A stretch of 44,671 nucleotides of DNA from Alphaproteobacteria bacterium GM7ARS4 (GCA_014332745.1 JACONL010000003.1:106775-151445), one strand, 5' to 3'; shown: positions 1 through 8,230, counted from the first letter of the stretch. Translations and numbers: made by a program. Notes: generated by a model not told the origin, from the letters alone.

Positions 1-1
1 T

Positions 2-70
2 GTGTGGTCTATGGCGCAATTAGGGCATGCGATCACCTGTCGCTGTGAGCAGCTAGGGACAGATGTATGA
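2..70 (+). CDS. 3' end of an unidentified upstream gene (partial)
   Basis: An open frame enters from the left edge and stops with TGA at 68-70. That stop overlaps the ATG of the next gene in an ATGA arrangement typical of translationally coupled operon genes. The visible tail, about 22 residues ending in CEQLGTDV, is too short to assign to a family. The overlap suggests the gene belongs to the same C1-cofactor operon. It could also be a chance open frame. Confidence 0.45.
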   Translation: MWSMAQLGHAITCRCEQLGTDV

Positions 71-1434
71 CAGAGCGTATCGTTTTTCTCACAGGGCATT
101 TGGCGGAAGTGCCGTTGCGGACATTACTCTCAGAGATGTCGGCGCGGAGTCGTATTCATCCGCAAGTCGAGAATGTGGGCGTGCAGGTGGCAGCCCTTAT
201 GACGCCAAAGATTATTCTTCGCCGTCTTTCTCGTTCTCGTGTTGCTGGCGCATCGAGGGTCATTGTGCCGGGGCGTGTGCGCGGGGATATGGCGGTGTTG
301 GAAGAGCATTTTGGGACAAAAGTCGAGCGTGGCCCAGACGATTTATATGAATTGCCCCAATTTCTAGGAGAACAGGAACGAGATAAGGACTTGTCGCGCC
401 ATGATTGTCTCATTTTTTCAGAAATTACCCAAGCGCCTTTCTTATCGGTGCAACAATTGACGGAGAAGGCGCAAACATATATTGCTGACGGGGCGGATGT
501 GATCGATATTGGTTGTCTTCCCGACACGCCATTTCCTCATTTAGAGGAGAGCATCGACGCCTTGCATGCCTTAGGCATAAAAGTCAGTGTCGATTCTTCC
601 GATGATTGCGAGTTAGCGCGCGCCGCCGCCGCTGATGCCGACTATCTTCTCAGCGTGCATAAAGGCAATATGGACTTGTTGGAGCGTTATCCTCGTATGA
701 CGCCTATTGTCATACCCCATCCCCTCAAAGATATGGACTCTCTCTATGACGTCATAGATCTCTGTTTGTGTGCGAAGCGTCCCTTTTATGCCGACCCCAT
801 TTTAGACCCGCTCCATATGGGCTTTACCGAGTCATTAGGGCGTTATGCCGCTTTAAGAAAGCGTTATCCCACCATTGATATTTTTATGGGGACAGCAAAT
901 GTCACAGAGTTATGCGATAGTGATAGCGCTGGTGTTGTCATGGTTCTTATGGGGATGGTCTCAGAATGGCGGATAGGGGCTGTGTTGACGGTACAAGTCA
1001 GTCCTCATTGTCGGCGTGTCATTGCCGAGACAGATGTTGCTCGTCGTATTTTCCATTATGCCCAGAGCAAACACATCTTAGCGAACAACATTGACGATAG
1101 GCTGACGAGTCTCCACGAGCGTCGACCCCTATGGTATGATAAGAAGGATATTGCCATGATGGTGGCGAAACTACGCGCGAGCGACAAAGCATGGCGTATT
1201 GCTATCGATAAGGAAGGGATGCTCCATGTCTTTAATGGCACAACCCATGTGCATTGTTCTGACCCGTTTGCCATGTTCCCTCAGTTAGGGTTAGACACCC
1301 ATGGTGACCATGCGTTTTACATGGGGTATGAATTGGCGAAGGCGCAACAAGCAGCTATGTTAGGCAAACGTTACGTTCAAGACAGAGATTTATTCTGGGG
1401 ATGCGCTGTCCATAAGATGACGAAGGAAGAGTAA
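67..1434 (+). CDS. DUF6513 dihydropteroate-synthase-like protein of the C1-cofactor cluster
   Basis: A 455-residue protein resembling the DUF6513 family, which carries a central TIM-barrel region related to dihydropteroate synthase. The pterin-binding-like part spans roughly residues 115-330: a DGADVIDIGCLPD stretch where pterin synthases have their DxDxGGES-type strand, then VSVDSSDD, YADPILDPLHMGFTES and IFMGTANVTEL. Homologues sit in tetrahydromethanopterin/methylofuran gene clusters of methylotrophs (orf20 group). A role in making the pterin part of H4MPT is an inference from that context and the fold. The start overlaps the upstream stop by 4 bp. The DUF447 gene begins 1 bp after the stop, after a purine-rich GAAGGAAGAG site, which points to one transcript. 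Family call is firm, reaction is not. Confidence 0.85.
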   Translation: MTERIVFLTGHLAEVPLRTLLSEMSARSRIHPQVENVGVQVAALMTPKIILRRLSRSRVAGASRVIVPGRVRGDMAVLEEHFGTKVERGPDDLYELPQFLGEQERDKDLSRHDCLIFSEITQAPFLSVQQLTEKAQTYIADGADVIDIGCLPDTPFPHLEESIDALHALGIKVSVDSSDDCELARAAAADADYLLSVHKGNMDLLERYPRMTPIVIPHPLKDMDSLYDVIDLCLCAKRPFYADPILDPLHMGFTESLGRYAALRKRYPTIDIFMGTANVTELCDSDSAGVVMVLMGMVSEWRIGAVLTVQVSPHCRRVIAETDVARRIFHYAQSKHILANNIDDRLTSLHERRPLWYDKKDIAMMVAKLRASDKAWRIAIDKEGMLHVFNGTTHVHCSDPFAMFPQLGLDTHGDHAFYMGYELAKAQQAAMLGKRYVQDRDLFWGCAVHKMTKEE

Positions 1435-1435
1435 G

Positions 1436-1996
1436 ATGGTGAAGATTATCGAGACGTTGGTGACGACGGTGAATGCGCAAGGCTGTGTCCATACGGCTCC
1501 TTTTGGCATACGTTATGGGGGAGGCGAGCGTGTGGCTCTTGCGCCTTTTCGTCCCTCTCGCAGTCTCGACAATTTATTATTGCCGGGGGCGGAAGCTGTC
1601 ATTCATTTGAGCGACAATCCTGTGTTTTTTGCGGCATGTCTCACAGACCGCCGTGATTTTTCTATGCGCAAGGCAGCGCATGTGAAAGGGTGGGTCTTGT
1701 GTCATGCTGTAAGGGCGTTCGAGTCCCGTGTTGTCGGTATTGAGGAGGATTCGACACGCCCGCGCATTATGCTTGAGAAGGTTGCAGAACATGCCTTAGA
1801 GGATTGGCATGGGTATAATCGGGCGGGCATGGCGATTATTGAGGCATGTATTGTGTTGAGCAGGCTGGCTTTCCTCGAGAGGGCGGAGGTTGCCAGCAAG
1901 ATGGCATTCTTTAAAGATGTTGTGGAGCGTAGTGGTGGCGAGGAGGAAGACAAGGCATGGGGGTGGCTTCAAGAGTATTATGAACAGAGGTCTTAG
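1436..1996 (+). CDS. DUF447 domain protein (C1-cofactor cluster, flavin-reductase-like fold)
   Basis: A 186-residue protein matching the DUF447 family, found in methanogens and in H4MPT-using bacteria. Visible family features are the opening IIETLVTTVNAQGCVHTAPFGI, the strand RVALAPFRPSRSLDNLL, and a C-terminal helical part (about 120-186) with YNRAGMAIIEACI. The family is thought to adopt an FMN-binding split barrel like flavin reductases, so a reductive step in pterin or furan cofactor assembly is plausible but unproven. The ATG at 1436 follows the previous stop by 1 bp and is preceded by GAAGGAAGAG. The next gene starts 2 bp after its stop. Tight spacing supports a single operon with its neighbours. 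Confidence 0.8.
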   Translation: MVKIIETLVTTVNAQGCVHTAPFGIRYGGGERVALAPFRPSRSLDNLLLPGAEAVIHLSDNPVFFAACLTDRRDFSMRKAAHVKGWVLCHAVRAFESRVVGIEEDSTRPRIMLEKVAEHALEDWHGYNRAGMAIIEACIVLSRLAFLERAEVASKMAFFKDVVERSGGEEEDKAWGWLQEYYEQRS

Positions 1997-1998
1997 GC

Positions 1999-2880
1999 GT
2001 GTGTCCCATGTCTCTTGTGTCTCACCATAACCATGGCCATTGTGGCTGGCTGGCGAGTGTGCGCAATGGCATGGAGGCCAGCATGGTGGCGTCTATGGGT
2101 GTCGATATTATCGATATGAAAGAGCCATCGAAGGGTGCTCTTGGCGCGCCTTCTGTTGCTCTCTGTCGCTCTGTATGGCGGGCATGGGGAGGGCGCAAGA
2201 CCTTGAGTGTGGCAGCTGGCGACTATCATCTGTCGTCTGTTGAGTCCTCTCTCCCCCTTGTTTATTCTTTGGCCAGAACGGGTGTTGATGTCGTGAAGGT
2301 TGGGATGCGTCTTCATGAGTCCCCTGACGATGTTGCATGGGATGAAGCGTCCTATGATCGTTGCTTCTCAGTGTGGAGAGATGCTGTGGATGGGCATGCG
2401 CGGTGGGCGTGTGTGCTGTTTGCTGATGATAGGGGGTTTAGGCGCTTATGGCGTCGTGTCGTGCCAAAGGCTTTTGCCTATGGCTGTTATGCTCTTGTGG
2501 TGGATACGGCAAACAAAACAGGCCTATCGTTACCGCGCTATCTTTCTTGTGGCGAGATGAGGGACATTACGCATTGTGTGCGGGCGTGTGGCGGCGTGAG
2601 CATTTTAGCGGGGTCTTTACATTTTTCCGACATTGCGCCTTGTGGCGACAGCTCTCCTGATTATTTAGGCTTTCGGGGGTTATTGTGTGAGGGGGGGCGT
2701 ATGGGGGTGTTATCGATGGCGCGTCTGAGGCGGGTTGCGCGTTACTTTCCCTATCCTTCTGTCCTCTCCTCTGTGATGGGCGGTGAGGAGGGCGAGAGCG
2801 ACGGCAGGGGCGCAGATATCGATACCGCCTTTTCCGTCAATGTCGTTGGTGGCGTGCGTGGCACGGCAGGAAGGGTATGA
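1999..2880 (+). CDS. mfnB: (5-formylfuran-3-yl)methyl phosphate synthase MfnB
   Basis: MfnB condenses two glyceraldehyde-3-phosphate molecules into the furan phosphate precursor of methanofuran/methylofuran. The TIM-barrel active-site motifs are readable: VDIIDMKEPSKGALGA (D39, K41), VDVVKVGMRL (K100) and LVVDTANKTG (D169, K173). The D-x-K and D-x3-K spacings match the catalytic Asp/Lys pairs known for the archaeal enzyme. The start is GTG at 1999, about 8 bp after AGAGG; ATG at 2008 is an alternative. At 293 residues it is longer than the usual 235-250. The core ends near residue 246, and a Gly/Glu-rich tail continues to 2880, running antisense through the 3' end of the opposite gene. Confidence 0.9.
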   Translation: MCPMSLVSHHNHGHCGWLASVRNGMEASMVASMGVDIIDMKEPSKGALGAPSVALCRSVWRAWGGRKTLSVAAGDYHLSSVESSLPLVYSLARTGVDVVKVGMRLHESPDDVAWDEASYDRCFSVWRDAVDGHARWACVLFADDRGFRRLWRRVVPKAFAYGCYALVVDTANKTGLSLPRYLSCGEMRDITHCVRACGGVSILAGSLHFSDIAPCGDSSPDYLGFRGLLCEGGRMGVLSMARLRRVARYFPYPSVLSSVMGGEEGESDGRGADIDTAFSVNVVGGVRGTAGRV

Positions 2881-3969
2881 CGAGAGGACAATATCGGCAA
2901 GACGACATAGGCGTATGGGCATGGAGAGGGCATGGCGGAGTCCCTGTGCGATTTCCTCACTGAGGACATGCCCACATCCTGTGACCCATAAGGCGAGTTC
3001 GTGCGGCTGGTGGCGTTGCAGGTGTGTGATAAAGGGGGGCGTTTTGATGACAAACAGACAGGCGTCGCAGAGTTTTTGTAGGTGTTTTGCTTGAAACGCC
3101 TTGACGAGCGCATCTTGTTGTGTGGGCGACAATGTTGTGCTGTCGCGTCCTATCATGCGTGCGATACGTTGGATGCTTTCTTTTCGACTCTTTCCTCTTC
3201 CATCGGCTGTGGGCATATGGTGATAGGCGAGAGGGAGACTATCATTGTAGAGATAGATATCGCCACTGGTGGCGAAGAGTTCGGCACAGACGGGCATCGG
3301 CTGTGAGTCGAAACATATGTGGGATGCGCACGCCATGAGGGGCGTGCGTATGACACCGCTATAGAAGAGCTCACGATGGCGTAGGCGTGTATAGTCGTCA
3401 TGGCCATGGCTGAGCGGTGTGTGGTGATGGATGGGCGTTATGTCGCTTGTTGTGCTTCCAATATCGAGGAGCAGGAGGCAAGGGTGGGGATTATACATGG
3501 CGGCAAAATGCGCTGTGGCGCGCCAATTGCTTGATGCGTATGCCAAAGGCTCTGTGCTGGCGCTGTGGAGGGATGTTTTTTCCCCACGTTGATTGTAAAA
3601 AGAGACATGGTGTTCGTTATCATCTTGTTTGATGAGAGCGCAGAGTGTCTCCATGATATGGATGACGCCTTCGCGTCTGTTCGAAAAAATATCGGCAACT
3701 TCACCACTCATGGTCACGATGTGATGCCATAAAGGGCGGGATGGCCTGTCATGAGGCGCATGGCTTCTGTGCTGTGTCGTCTGCTGTGCCCCGTGGCGTG
3801 CCCCGTGCTGTGCCCATGTGGTGGCATATGTGATGGCATCACGGCATGCGCGCTCGAGGATGGTGCGTCCTTGCCATAGGGGTGTTGCCACGTGGCGCGT
3901 ATGGAGGGATGCGCTCTTCCTGTGATAGAGCGCATTTTTGAGATGGGCGCCTCCTATATCCCACCCCAT
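2710..3969 (-). CDS. mfnF: MfnF-like furan/tyramine-glutamate coupling enzyme (H4MPT-linked hydantoinase-like family)
   Basis: An ASKHA-fold protein of the family once called 'probable H4MPT-linked C1 transfer pathway protein'. Its archaeal member MfnF joins the aminomethylfuran diphosphate to gamma-glutamyl-tyramine during methanofuran synthesis. Visible parts are phosphate-1 loop MGWDIGGAHLKNALY, phosphate-2 loop LLLDIGSTTSDITPI and adenosine-type loop LWVTGCGHVLSEEI. I start at ATG 3969, directly before GWDIGG and 10 bp beyond the upstream gene's stop. ATG 4011 or the frame start at 4101 would add 14 or 44 residues with no homology-like content. The last 35 or so codons lie antisense to the mfnB end. 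The protein is strikingly rich in histidine. Start uncertain, family good. Confidence 0.8.
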   Translation of the reverse strand: MGWDIGGAHLKNALYHRKSASLHTRHVATPLWQGRTILERACRDAITYATTWAQHGARHGAQQTTQHRSHAPHDRPSRPLWHHIVTMSGEVADIFSNRREGVIHIMETLCALIKQDDNEHHVSFYNQRGEKTSLHSASTEPLAYASSNWRATAHFAAMYNPHPCLLLLDIGSTTSDITPIHHHTPLSHGHDDYTRLRHRELFYSGVIRTPLMACASHICFDSQPMPVCAELFATSGDIYLYNDSLPLAYHHMPTADGRGKSRKESIQRIARMIGRDSTTLSPTQQDALVKAFQAKHLQKLCDACLFVIKTPPFITHLQRHQPHELALWVTGCGHVLSEEIAQGLRHALSMPIRLCRLADIVLSSYPSCRATHATNDIDGKGGIDICAPAVALALLTAHHRGEDRRIGKVTRNPPQTRHR

Positions 3970-3979
3970 GATAAAGTCT

Positions 3980-5041
3980 TCATGATGGGGTATGGGAAGG
4001 GGGGTGTGCATGGTCTTTGAGGCGGATGGTGTATGTGCTGTGGGGACGTGGGTAGGAAGATGCGAGCGTCCCTGTGCGATGGAGGGTGAGAAGCCAATCA
4101 CACGGGTTATGGTGGACGATATGACGGAGTCCCATATAGGATGTCGTTATACGCGGATTGATGTCTGTTATGACACATTGTCTGTCATGGTCGATGATAT
4201 CGATGCCGACAAAGCCATAGAGTGTCGGCATGCATTGGGCAATGTTGTCTGCGAGGCGTTGATAGCGTTGCCATTGTTGTGGGTGACATGGGATTCCCAC
4301 ATCGATTTTCTCTAAGGTGATGGCGTGTGTCTCTTTGTCTATGTGGATGTGCTGTCGGTTGCATGTGATGAGTTGCGCCTTGCCATAGGCACAGAGGGTT
4401 GTGAGGCTATAGCTCTTGCCTTCGACCCATAGGGTGACGATATGGGATGGGTAGTCGGTGCGCATGGTTTTGAGCTGTGTATATCCCTGTGCCATAAAAC
4501 TCTCGAGACATCCCACGCCGTCGTCTGGTTTCAGGCAATAGCGTGTCTCTTCATCATGGGTGTGTGGGCTTGTCGTTGAGGTGCGCATGTCTATGATAGG
4601 GGGGGCGTGCATATGGTGGGCGAGGAGATGTCGCGTTGTTTTTGTTTTAGAGCTGGCGATGGCGATGGCGCTACTTGCTGATGTGAGAAGAGGGATATGG
4701 TTCTGTTCCACCATATGCGTTAATCGGTATAAAATGTCCTTGTGTTCGGGGGCAATAGGGATGACGATGTCTGCTTCTTGGAGGGCTGTGTGCCATGGGG
4801 ATGGGAAGCCGTCTTTGTCTTGTGTGTTTGCTGGGATGGGGATGATACGTATGGCGTGGTGTGGTGTGATGGTCTGTGCATAGTGGCGATGGCAACAGAG
4901 GATAATGTCGAGGGGTTGTATGGCTGTGGCCCGTATAAGGTCGGAGAGAACAGCCCGTAACATGAGAGAGCCTTCATGAAAGAGTGGGTGGTGTGGGCTG
5001 GTGCCGATGGCGGTGATATACTCACAGAGGAAGATGACCAT
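3980..5041 (-). CDS. ATP-grasp ligase, MfnD-like (probable tyramine/glutamate ligase of methylofuran synthesis)
   Basis: A 353-residue ATP-grasp protein. The N-terminus IFLCEYITAIGT...HEGSLMLRAVLSDL matches the EY-x-T / EG-x2-ML-x-A start typical of this group. The C-terminal catalytic core has KPDDGVGCLES (nucleotide loop), FVGIDIID and ITDINPRITTSYMGLRH, the metal-binding Asp-x-Asn-Pro-Arg signature. Archaeal relatives (MfnD) ligate glutamate to tyramine, and bacterial relatives sit in C1-cofactor clusters. Tyramine ligation here is inferred; methylofuran carries polyglutamate, so another glutamate ligation is possible. The ATG at 5041 fits the family start and lies 2 bp from the divergent HisA-like gene. 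mfnF follows in the same direction about 10 bp after the stop. Confidence 0.8.
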   Translation of the reverse strand: MVIFLCEYITAIGTSPHHPLFHEGSLMLRAVLSDLIRATAIQPLDIILCCHRHYAQTITPHHAIRIIPIPANTQDKDGFPSPWHTALQEADIVIPIAPEHKDILYRLTHMVEQNHIPLLTSASSAIAIASSKTKTTRHLLAHHMHAPPIIDMRTSTTSPHTHDEETRYCLKPDDGVGCLESFMAQGYTQLKTMRTDYPSHIVTLWVEGKSYSLTTLCAYGKAQLITCNRQHIHIDKETHAITLEKIDVGIPCHPQQWQRYQRLADNIAQCMPTLYGFVGIDIIDHDRQCVITDINPRITTSYMGLRHIVHHNPCDWLLTLHRTGTLASSYPRPHSTYTIRLKDHAHPPSHTPS

Positions 5042-5043
5042 CG

Positions 5044-5793
5044 ATGAAGTTAATAGCGGTGATCGATATGCGAGGGGGGTATGGCGTCAGAGCCTCAGCG
5101 GGGATGGGAAGGGGCTGTTATCCCTTCCTACGTGCGCCTTTTCCAGTGCGTATCGTGCCTTTGGTTGACCGACTCTACCATGCCTATGGCTTTCGTCATA
5201 TCTATATTGCGGATTTGGATGCTCTGATGGGTAAGAAGGAGGCATGGGTTTATTATCATCTTTATAGAATGCTCGAGGGGTTGTTTCCAGATGTGACATT
5301 TTATGTGGATGGGGGGTTTCGTAGCGTGTGCCAAGTTCGGCGTTTCTATCGTTTTGTGCGAGGGCATCAGATCATTCCTGTGATATGCACGGAATGTTTT
5401 TGCGGTACGGAGGATTGGATACGGATTAAGCGTTTGATGCGGGGGCGCGTTGTTCTCTCTTTGGATTATCGAAACGACTATCTTTTAGGTGGCACGTATA
5501 TAGGGAGGGCGGTTGGTTTATGGTCTTCTTATATGTTGGTGATGGCCTTAGACGCCATTGGTCGAGGGGGTGCGCGGGGTATGAAGCGAGGGGGCGCTAT
5601 ACAGGAGCGCGGTCGTCGGTATGGGAGCGAGCAACATTTCAAGGGGTGTTTTTTAGCGGGAGGTGTGGGGTGTTTTCAACATCTTGTGACAGCGCAAGAA
5701 CAAGGCTTTGCTGGCGTTTTGCTCTCTTCCACGTTGTATGGCGGCGTCTTTTCCGCGTCTCAATTACAAAATTGGAACAAAAGCTTGCGTTAG
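5044..5793 (+). CDS. HisA/HisF-related TIM-barrel protein of the C1-cofactor cluster
   Basis: A 249-residue phosphate-binding TIM barrel related to HisA. Barrel strands are visible at LIAVIDMRGGYGVRA (HisA has the catalytic Asp on this strand), HIYIADLDALMG, VTFYVDGGFRS, VVLSLDYRND and CFLAGGVGCFQHL. The last GG and a later LLSSTLYGG resemble the two phosphate-binding loops. It is not a normal histidine gene: no his neighbours are present, and such HisA-like proteins recur in H4MPT/methylofuran clusters with no agreed reaction. The ATG is only 2 bp from the divergent ATP-grasp ATG, so its promoter must lie within that gene. Basic loop insertions around residues 178-195 are unusual. Confidence 0.75.
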   Translation: MKLIAVIDMRGGYGVRASAGMGRGCYPFLRAPFPVRIVPLVDRLYHAYGFRHIYIADLDALMGKKEAWVYYHLYRMLEGLFPDVTFYVDGGFRSVCQVRRFYRFVRGHQIIPVICTECFCGTEDWIRIKRLMRGRVVLSLDYRNDYLLGGTYIGRAVGLWSSYMLVMALDAIGRGGARGMKRGGAIQERGRRYGSEQHFKGCFLAGGVGCFQHLVTAQEQGFAGVLLSSTLYGGVFSASQLQNWNKSLR

Positions 5794-5825
5794 GGTTCTT
5801 ATCCCTCTAGTGTCATGGCACGTAA

Positions 5826-5878
5826 GGTGCGGTTTGGGGGTGCGGTTTGGGGGGTGCAGTTTGGGGGTGCGGTTTGTA
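5826..5878 (+). repeat. Four short tandem repeats (13-14 bp) upstream of egtB
   Basis: Four head-to-tail copies of GGTGCGGTTTGGG begin near 5826, 5839, 5853 and 5866. The third has GCAG in place of GCGG. The array is very G-rich on the plus strand and fills about half of the gap between the HisA-like gene and egtB. It ends about 20 bp before the egtB start. It may be a slippage-prone tract or a regulatory element. Confidence 0.85.
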
Positions 5879-5900
5879 TGCGTTAAGGACAGGGTAGACA

Positions 5901-7262
5901 ATGTCGACAGCTGTGAGAGCGAAACAGGTCAAGGGGGGACAAGGAATACGAAAAGGCTTAACCCACCTCTTGTCGTTGCCTCGTGGCGGCGCTGACCATG
6001 GGCATATCTATCGCCATGTGCGGGAGCAGACGATGGCGCTGGTGTCTCCTTTAAGTGAGGAAGATATGGTCGTGCAGTCCATGGCGGATGCGAGCCCTTC
6101 TAAATGGCATATTGCTCACACGACATGGTTTTTTGAGGAATTGGTGCTCAAGAAATTCATGTCGAATTATCGTCCCTACCATAAGGATTTTTCTTACCTT
6201 TATAACTCCTATTACAATAGTTTAGGTGAGCGTATGGCGCGTCCACAGAGGGGCTTAGCGACGCGTCCTCCCCTCAAGGATGTTTATGCGTATCGTGCGT
6301 ATGTGGATGAGCATATGGCGTTGTTGTTTTCCTCTGCCGACCATGGGGATGGCGCTGAGTCGGTGTGGGAGCGTCTGTCGCCCATTGTCGTTCTTGGTCT
6401 TCATCACGAGCAACAGCATCAGGAATTGTTGCTTATGGATATTTTACACCTTTTTTCCCATAATCCCCTTTGTCCCGCCTATAAGAGGGCGGCGCCTATG
6501 GTGATGAACGATGCCACCCAGCATGGGTGGTATGATTATGAGGGCGGTCTTGTTGATATAGGATGGCATGGGGATGGTTTTTTCTATGACCATGAGGGGC
6601 CGCGCCATCAGCACTATCTTGTGCCTTATCAATTGGGGTCTCGTCTGATCACCAATGGCGAGTGGATAGCGTTCATCGAGGCGGGCGGGTATGATACCCA
6701 TGAGTGGTGGTTAGATGATGGGTGGCGTTGGGTGCAACAGAAGGGGATTAAAGCGCCCCTTTATTGGCGGCGTGAGGGACGTGGTTCGTCATCGGCTTGG
6801 CATATGATGACGTTGTATGGTATGATACCCCTGAACGAGGATGTGCCGGTGGTTCATGTGAGTTTTTATGAGGCGGATGCCTATGCGCGTTGGCGAGGCT
6901 ATCGTCTTCCGACGGAGGCGGAGTGGGAGGCTGCCGCATGTGGGTATGCTCTTTCAGGCGTTTTTCTTGATAAGGGGCATCTCCACCCGCAGATTGCCGA
7001 CCATAAGGCGAAACATCAATTTTTTGGTGATGCGTGGGAGTTCACATCCAGTGCGTTTCGTCCCTATGCTGGCTATCGGCGTGAGCAAGGTGCTTTGGGG
7101 GAATATAATGGGAAATTCATGTCGCATCAGATGGTGTTACGGGGGGGGTCGTGCATCACCCCTGAGGGGCATATGCGTTTGACCTATCGCAATTTCTTTT
7201 ATCCATCGATGCGTTGGCAATTTGCGGGTGTGCGTCTTGCGCGAGATATGGAAGCGCCATGA
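5901..7262 (+). CDS. egtB: Ergothioneine biosynthesis sulfoxide synthase EgtB
   Basis: EgtB is the non-heme iron enzyme that joins a thiol donor (cysteine or gamma-glutamylcysteine) to hercynine with O2. The N-terminal DinB-like domain holds the iron-ligand motifs: KWHIAHTTWFFE (about residues 68-79) and HHEQQHQE (H169-x3-H173-x-E175). The C-terminal formylglycine-generating-enzyme-like domain (about 200-450) ends in the typical VLRGGSCIT and YRNFFYPSMRWQFAGVRLAR. Length 453 residues is normal. The ATG at 5901 follows AAGGACAGGG. egtD starts 20 bp downstream, so the two are almost surely cotranscribed. A dual OvoA-type function is unlikely because no methyltransferase domain is fused to it. 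Confidence 0.93.
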   Translation: MSTAVRAKQVKGGQGIRKGLTHLLSLPRGGADHGHIYRHVREQTMALVSPLSEEDMVVQSMADASPSKWHIAHTTWFFEELVLKKFMSNYRPYHKDFSYLYNSYYNSLGERMARPQRGLATRPPLKDVYAYRAYVDEHMALLFSSADHGDGAESVWERLSPIVVLGLHHEQQHQELLLMDILHLFSHNPLCPAYKRAAPMVMNDATQHGWYDYEGGLVDIGWHGDGFFYDHEGPRHQHYLVPYQLGSRLITNGEWIAFIEAGGYDTHEWWLDDGWRWVQQKGIKAPLYWRREGRGSSSAWHMMTLYGMIPLNEDVPVVHVSFYEADAYARWRGYRLPTEAEWEAAACGYALSGVFLDKGHLHPQIADHKAKHQFFGDAWEFTSSAFRPYAGYRREQGALGEYNGKFMSHQMVLRGGSCITPEGHMRLTYRNFFYPSMRWQFAGVRLARDMEAP

Positions 7263-7282
7263 TGACGATGATATGATGACTC

Positions 7283-8230
7283 ATGTGTGAATGCGAAACA
7301 CAAACGTTTTTGACTGATGTCGCCATGGGGCTTTCCTCTCCTCAAAAGCGTATCCCATCGAAGTATCTTTATGACGAGAAGGGGAGTGCGCTTTTCGAGA
7401 AGATTTGTTCTCTTGACGAGTATTACATTACGCGCACCGAGCTCAATTTATTGGAGGAATGCGCGCCTCACGTGGCGCGATCTATGGGAGGGCATGTCCA
7501 TATCGTCGAGTTTGGGAGTGGTTCTGATGTGAAGATACGGGCGTTGTTGAAGGCGTTTCAAGGCAGTGTGACCTATGTTCCCATCGACATCTGTCAGGAG
7601 GCGTTGGAACAGTCGGCACAATCACTGCGCGCGGACTTTCCTCATGTGGAGGTTCTTCCCGTTTATTGTGACTTTTTGAAGCCTTTTTCTCTTCCCAGTG
7701 CCGTTGCTGGCGGGCAGTTGCTTGGTTTTTTTCCGGGCTCTACCATTGGCAATCTTGGTGAAAAGGAGAGCAAAGACCTTATGAGCAGGGCGTCCCACTA
7801 TTTAGGTGAGGGTGGCTCTTTCCTCTTAGGCATTGATTTAAAGAAGAATCAAGAGACTCTTCGGCGCGCCTATGATGATAGTCAAGGCGTGACGGCGGCC
7901 TTCAGTTTGAATCTCCTCGAGCGTATGAATCGTGAGTTATCGTCCGACTTCGTCATAGAGAATTTCGAACATCGTGTGCGCTGGAACGAAGAGCGAGGCG
8001 CTATTGAGATTTTCATCGTGAGTCTCTGTCATCAGGAGGTGTCTGTGGGTGAGCATCGTTTTCATTTTCAGAAAGACGAAGGCATTCACACCGAGACATC
8101 CCGTAAATATACGATGGCACAAATCAAGAATTTGGCGTTGCAATCGGGTTGGCATGTGCAACGTAGTTGGGTGGATGATGCCTCCCTCTTTAGCGTTAAT
8201 TACTTGGAACGTTCGGCATGCATGTTATGA
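7283..8230 (+). CDS. egtD: L-histidine N-alpha-methyltransferase EgtD
   Basis: EgtD trimethylates histidine to hercynine with S-adenosylmethionine, the substrate step before EgtB. At 315 residues it has the usual length. Visible features are IPSKYLYDEKGSALFEKIC and YYITRTELNLLE near the N-terminus, the SAM loop VEFGSGSDVKIRALL (about 73-87), the acidic strand YVPIDICQEAL, and the hallmark FFPGSTIGNL. The C-terminal part contains ETSRKYT and YLERSACML. It follows egtB in the same direction. Together the two genes give a complete core ergothioneine pathway apart from the final lyase (EgtE-type), which is not in this window. Confidence 0.94.
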   Translation: MCECETQTFLTDVAMGLSSPQKRIPSKYLYDEKGSALFEKICSLDEYYITRTELNLLEECAPHVARSMGGHVHIVEFGSGSDVKIRALLKAFQGSVTYVPIDICQEALEQSAQSLRADFPHVEVLPVYCDFLKPFSLPSAVAGGQLLGFFPGSTIGNLGEKESKDLMSRASHYLGEGGSFLLGIDLKKNQETLRRAYDDSQGVTAAFSLNLLERMNRELSSDFVIENFEHRVRWNEERGAIEIFIVSLCHQEVSVGEHRFHFQKDEGIHTETSRKYTMAQIKNLALQSGWHVQRSWVDDASLFSVNYLERSACML

